A stretch of 64,000 nt of DNA, taken from assembly GCF_002288925.2 (NCBI RefSeq), contig NW_022098058.1, positions 1,064,021 through 1,128,020 on the forward strand, given 5' to 3'. Below the pieces are notes generated by a model that searched no databases, was not told the DNA's origin, and worked only from the letters and a program-made list of their open reading frames with translations. Positions 59,340-64,000 of the stretch are shown here, piece by piece; the stretch's first letter is position 1; each line of letters opens with the position of its first letter. This stretch comes from Delphinapterus leucas (taxonomy: Eukaryota; Chordata; Mammalia; Artiodactyla; Monodontidae). The position numbers and the translations under genes were made by a program.

Positions 59340-61830
59340 CCTTGACCATTCCTGCAGCTCAACATTTCTATGACTGTTTCAGCTGGAGTTGGCATGAATG
59401 TAAACATTTGACAATGCAATTAGTTTTTCTCCAGAGAACGTCCATGGTTCAGCACCCACACCAACACACAGGATACAGCGAGAGCCTTCCCTGAACTGGC
59501 TCTCCCCGGGGAGGATCACTGTCCTTCCGGGACGATTCTTCCTACCTTTGTCATTCTCAGAAACCAGCAGCATGACAAAGAACAATAGGGGCAGTATCTC
59601 CCGGAGAAGCAGACACAAGGCTCTGATCTATCCCCTTCCAGGGACCTGTGTGCCTCTGCTCTGAGGGGTCGAGGCAGCATTTTCTGGGGGTTTTCTTGGT
59701 GGGGGTGAAGCCTGCCAGGTGTGTCCTGTGGCAGCAAGCCCCGTGCTATCTGGCCTTCCCCCTCCTCAGTCCTGATGCCCACAGCACCTTCCACCTCCAG
59801 TGAGGAGCTGTGGGGAAACACAGCAGGTGCAGGGTGACTGACAGCGACCTCAGCCCCCCAAAAGTGGGTCCCCCAGGAAGGCTGCAAGGCTCCTCAGAGG
59901 GCACCTGACCCACTTCCTCACAGACGTGTCTGCCTCCACCAGCAGCCCCCATAGGTCTCAATGCTGAAAAATCAGTCTAACTTGTTGGACAAGAGGTGTT
60001 TTCCACCAGTGGAAGAAGAGAGGCTGAGAGCAAGATCTAGAACAAGAGCTGCGCGCACGCGCACACACACACAAACACACGGGAATAAACAAGAAACAGA
60101 TGGAGAGAACGAGAAGGGGGGCTGTTAAAAGTGATAGAAGAAGAGGGTGGACTGGAGGTGGTAGGAAAAGAGAGGAAAGGAAGGACATAGAAAAGCAAAC
60201 CACTGCAAACAAGCAGAAGGTGGCAGCCTTCATATCTCAAAACAAAGGCTCTGCAGGACACTTTCCTCAGCTCAGGATGACTTCAGCCTCTGAGGATTCT
60301 GGCAGAGCTGAACACTGTGCCTAGATGTGCTTTCCTGCCCTGGGACCCAGGTCCGACCCACCAGCTCCCTCTCGGGCCACAGTGACTGGTTCTCGCCTCG
60401 GTGCGTGACTCAAGGCAATGCAGTGAGACTTCATCCCAGCAGCTTTCTTGGAACCATTCTGAAAAGGAAGCTCTCTTCCACTGGGACTTTGGGTAAAAGG
60501 ATGAGGAAAGCCTGGAGTTGCCAGAGACCACCACACAGGGAGATCCTACCTGAGGATGAAGCCAACACAGAGGGAAGCAGAACGGCAAGGTGGAGACACA
60601 TTCCTGACAAGCTCTACTAAGCTCCTGGATCCAGCTATGCCTGAAGCCATGCCTACCCTGGGACTTTCAAGTATATGATCTGAATCCCTTTTAGGCTTAA
60701 GTCAGTTTGAGTTGGAGGTTCTGTGGGTGGAAACTGAAATAGTCCCACTAGAATATGAAAACCCACCTATTAGTCTTGCCTCTTATGCCAACTCCCAGAA
60801 ACCTCACCTGAGGAGATACCCAGTTCTCCTGACAAAAATGGTGGCCAACAGGGCCTGGGACTGTCCCACAAGACAAACACAAAGGCCAATAAGAGAACTG
60901 CTGAATAATGATTTTTTTAAAGTGAGACTATCACAGGGAGAAAGGAGGGCTGTGCTCGGTCAACATAGGGAGGTGTTGTGACTCTCAGGCCCTTGGCACC
61001 TGGGCTTGCATGGGCCCCTTCCTCCGCTAGAAGAAATGTCAAAAATTATATCTCACAACTGCATTGTACAGAGATGAATATAATCCAGGCTCATATTCTC
61101 TTTTTTCTTTTTATTAAAAAAAAATTAAAACGTTTTCATGGGCCCTGAAAGCATCGTGGGCCCTAGGCACTGTGCCTGATCTGCCTAATGGAAATGCTGG
61201 CCCCAGGCCCGTATTATCCAGACTGCTTGCCTATACTGTCCAGGCTCCCTAGAGACAAACCTGATTTTATTTCCTTGTCTAGAGGGGTGGAAGGTCTGAG
61301 GAGTCCCTCAGACCCCGGCCGGCCTTTCTCTCTCTACGTGCTCACACTTCCCTGGGTCACCACCGTTTGGCCTCGCCTTTGGGGTACCCACTGCATTGGG
61401 TCACCCCTGTAGCCTGGCATTGTCACTCTGCATGGTGCGGAGCTGCTCTCGACCTGTCAGGTGACAAGACCAGGAGAGCCTTGATGACCCACGTCTGGCT
61501 CATTGATGTGCCCCAGGTCCCAGCTCAGGCCGGGTGCAGAACAGACCCCCAACAGGGGAGGGACAGAGGACAAAGCCTGCTTCCTACTTAGGAAACTCTC
61601 GCCACTTAGGATTTGCACTCAGGCCAGGCAGGACACAGAAGGGAAGGAGGCAAGCCGTGTGGGGATGCAGTGGACTGGAGGTCTTTCTGGGTCGCTGTCT
61701 GCGTCAGAGGATGACATGCTGACTTGCAAAGCTGGACGGGTGGCGGTTACGTGGGTCGGCCCAGCAGGTGGGCAGGCATGAGTCAGCAGGAGAGGCCCCA
61801 GGTGAGTTCCTCGCCCCGATTCCCCCTCAC
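59340..61830. other. SRGAP3 large intron, no confident exon
   Basis: This includes a CA-rich stretch (about 60054-60082) and a segment at 60950-61210 with a central T/A-rich run and flanking mirrored 'gggccc' phrases, probably an old DNA transposon I cannot name. Open frames on both strands lack splice or codon-bias support. SRGAP3 codons run straight from the exon at 61835 to that at 43106, so no constitutive exon is missing here. Confidence 0.5.
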
Positions 61831-61834
61831 TCAC

Positions 61835-61914
61835 CTTCATCACTGGTGTGAGGCTCGGTGCCATTGTCGTGGTCAACTTCGTCGATGGTCCCTGGCTCGC
61901 TGTGCGGGCTGTCG
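61835..61914 (-). CDS. SRGAP3: SRGAP3 exon preceding the SH3 exon
   Basis: The acceptor is ...TTTCCTTGCAG and the donor GTGAGTG. The 80-bp exon starts with the last base of a codon (C) and reads DSPHSEPGTIDEVDHDNG then TEPHTSDE, ending with G, the first base of the Glu completed at 43106. This acidic linker lies between the RhoGAP and SH3 domains, at about residues 716-743. One residue (Thr in PGTID) differs from human as I recall it. The intron to the next exon is about 18.7 kb. The RhoGAP and F-BAR exons lie beyond the right edge of the window; I found none between 61915 and 64000. Confidence 0.93.
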
Positions 61915-62859
61915 CTGCAAGGAAACATGGGGAGGGGACTCCTGGGGGGGCTTTGTACCTCACGCTGCCCTCAGCCTCCCGCAGGTGCCGGCCTAGCCCA
62001 CCTCTGTGCCTTGACCCAGATCAGGCCAGGCCCACTTCATCCCATTTTTTTCATCTGACCACCCGCAGACCTTCCTAACAGAAAACCACTCCCGGCCCCC
62101 TCACCCATTGGGAAGATTCCCTGAATACCATCCCCCAACTGACCCCAGCCCTGAAATTTGCTGGGCTGTCTTCTTGGTAAAGGCCGTCAGTGCCTAAGTA
62201 TTCTGTAAGATCTAGAAGGCAGTAAAACACCGACGTTTTTCCTCAGAAGGACCTCAGGCCAGAGCAGAAGGAACTTTGGAAGTTCTGAGAGTCATCCATC
62301 TGGCCTGGCTCCCTGCCTGTCTTGCAGCAGAGGTGACAAGCTCAGCAAGGTGGGTGAAGCTCCCAAGGAGTGGGTTCCTCGGGGCTGCCTCATGGTGCTG
62401 CGTGCAAACTCCACATCAGCCCAGGTGGCGAGCAGGCTGGCAACCATGATGGGCTTAGGGGTAGAGTGAGTCCAGGACCATCAAATTCTGTCATTAATGC
62501 GCTGGGATAACTTCATCAGCTGACGCCCCCTCACTGGACTGTAAGCTTCTTGAGGCCAGGGTTCATTCACATAGTGAGCCAATCCGTTTTTCTTTTTAAT
62601 CAAACCATTGACTGAGTCTTAATCTATGCCGGGCATGGTGCTAGGTAAGAGGGGTGCATTGATGGGTAACGTGGACACAAACCCTGCCCTCATGGGCTGA
62701 GAAACAGAAGTGCTACAAGTTGAAATGTGTTATATAGGCACAGATGAGCAGAGACAAGAACAGGAGAGCGGACCTACATAGGGTGTCAAGGAAGGCTTCT
62801 TGAAGGTGACATTTACAATACCATTTAAAGGAATATGGGCTTTATTATGAAAAATTCTC

Positions 62860-63257
62860 CTGGATAAGTTCCAGACTCTGCACAATGGCTTAAGATCTTT
62901 TATAACCTGGCTCCTGCCGGCCTGTGGGGCCTCCTCCCTCACCATTCTCTCGTCACATGCAACACTGCAGGCATACAGAACGCTTTTCATTTTATTGCAT
63001 GCTCCAGGCCTAGCACATTCTTTGCCCGCTCTCACCTGGCTGACCCAGTTCATCCTTCAGGCCTCAGTCAAGTCACCGTGTTTCCTCCAGGAAGCCTTTC
63101 TTGACCTCCCTACATTGGCTCCAGGGCCCCTACTCCTAGAACTGCTTCTTTCCTCCTCCCTGTCTCAGGGGTTACTCCTGGTCAGGTTACATCCCTACCC
63201 CTCAGCCCAGGGCCTGGCCCAGGACAGATGCTCAGTAACCATTTGGTGAATGAATGT
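62860..63257 (+). mobile_element. L2 LINE fragment
   Basis: L2 landmarks in order: 'aagatcttttataacctggc', 'tccaggcctagcacattctt', 'atccttcaggcctcagtcaa', 'gacagatgctcagtaacc' and 'ttggtgaatgaatg'. A second L2-like stretch ('gactgtaagcttcttgaggc') lies at 62535-62580. Confidence 0.78.
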
Positions 63258-63259
63258 TG

Positions 63260-64000
63260 TCCACTGTGATGAGACCCTCAACCAAATCCTCCTTTTTGGC
63301 TTTGAAAACGCCTCCAAAATTACCATGTAATTAGTAGTTTTCCTTTCTCATGGGGATGAGGATTAATCACAAATGGGATTAAGAAAAGTGTGGTTATTGT
63401 ATGTAGTGCTTTGGTAAGTATGCTAAGATCTGTACGTGCCTTCCCAGAGCACTAATTATATATATTGCAGCAAGAAAAGAAAACTGGTAATGGCTGCAAA
63501 AGCGATCAAGTTGAAAAGCTCCTCTTTGTCTAAAAAGTGTGCTTGCTGGTTGTAGGATCTCTGTTACAGATCAGGGACAGACTGGCTCCAGGTGCCTCAG
63601 ATGAGATTAGAGAGCTGTGGCCCGGTGTTTCTATGCAGAGAAGTGTTGCAGAGAAACAAGGAGGCTGGAACGTTTCCCTTCTTTGAAGCTGCTGCCCAAA
63701 TATGCCCACAGAACTAAAGCGAGGCAAGAGTCCAGGAACGCTCTGACAATGAAAAGACTAACTCCCCTGTAGGCATCTGGCTGAAAGCAGTGTGGGTAAT
63801 ACCTAAACATACAGCTGTGTGTTGTCCTGGATTGGGAAGAAAGAAAGAGTAGGAGCCCTTTGGTTTTTGTCAGTTGGTGTTCTGAATTTTCTGTCTTCAC
63901 AGAAATGTTCTATTTTCACCGTATTTTAAGGTCTTAGCCTGGGGAAGGTAGTCAGCCCTGAGTCTGATAAGATTGTAAAATATTTCTCCCAAAACCCAGT
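63260..64000. other. SRGAP3 intron, no recognised features
   Basis: Mixed-composition sequence. I see no repeat family and no splice-flanked SRGAP3 frame on the minus strand. Confidence 0.5.

Overview
The window is nuclear DNA from a placental mammal, most likely a cetacean (whale or dolphin). The best clue is eight copies of a tRNA-derived CHR-type SINE, which begins cttccctggtggcgcagtgg and has a GGTTCG-type B box. It is the dominant young SINE here, and I see no primate Alu, rodent B1/B2, pig PRE or ruminant Bov-A2 copies. CHR SINEs belong to cetaceans, hippos and relatives, and this abundance with these sequences fits a cetacean. L1, L2, MIR, MaLR/ERV LTR and hAT fossils make up most of the remaining recognisable sequence. 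Nothing prokaryotic, plasmid-like or CRISPR-like is present.

Two protein-coding genes are present. Both lie on the minus strand, and both are seen only in part as exons with consensus splice sites and matching phases. RAD18 (E3 ubiquitin ligase of PCNA) enters from the left. Its first coding exon is at 19306-19356 inside a CpG-rich promoter, and exon 2, which starts the RING finger, is at 15185-15266. The remaining exons must lie beyond position 1. SRGAP3 (srGAP3/WRP/MEGAP, a Rho-family GTPase-activating protein) enters from the right. Its last five coding exons are at 61835-61914, 42926-43106 (SH3 domain), 41587-41736, 39079-39406 and 34802-35215 (stop codon). A roughly 4.5 kb 3' UTR follows, down to a poly(A) signal at 30268-30273. 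The order and orientation (RAD18 5' end facing the SRGAP3 3' end, same strand) match the mammalian RAD18-SRGAP3 neighbourhood, which is human 3p25.

Layout: 1-15180 is RAD18 intron 2, almost wholly LINE sequence. It holds a nearly full-length, decayed L1 (2417-8778) that landed inside an older L1, and a second old L1 (10780-14160) broken by two SINEs and one LTR. 15267-19305 is RAD18 intron 1. 19130-19570 is the RAD18 promoter, with ZNF143-, CRE- and NRF1-like motifs. 19570-30245 is intergenic and made of old MIR, L1, LTR and MITE fossils between unique stretches. 30248-35215 is the SRGAP3 terminal exon. 35216-64000 is SRGAP3 introns and exons, including an 18.7 kb intron that holds another roughly 6 kb old L1.

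The two genes are neighbours and are not known to act in one pathway: RAD18 works in DNA damage tolerance, SRGAP3 in actin and membrane remodelling in neurons. I did not find a convincing new biological system. The most unusual structures are a perfect 25-bp hairpin at the edge of a MIR (45850-45906), two local micro-duplications beside SRGAP3 exons, and the tandem and SINE-like make-up of the L1 5' UTR.
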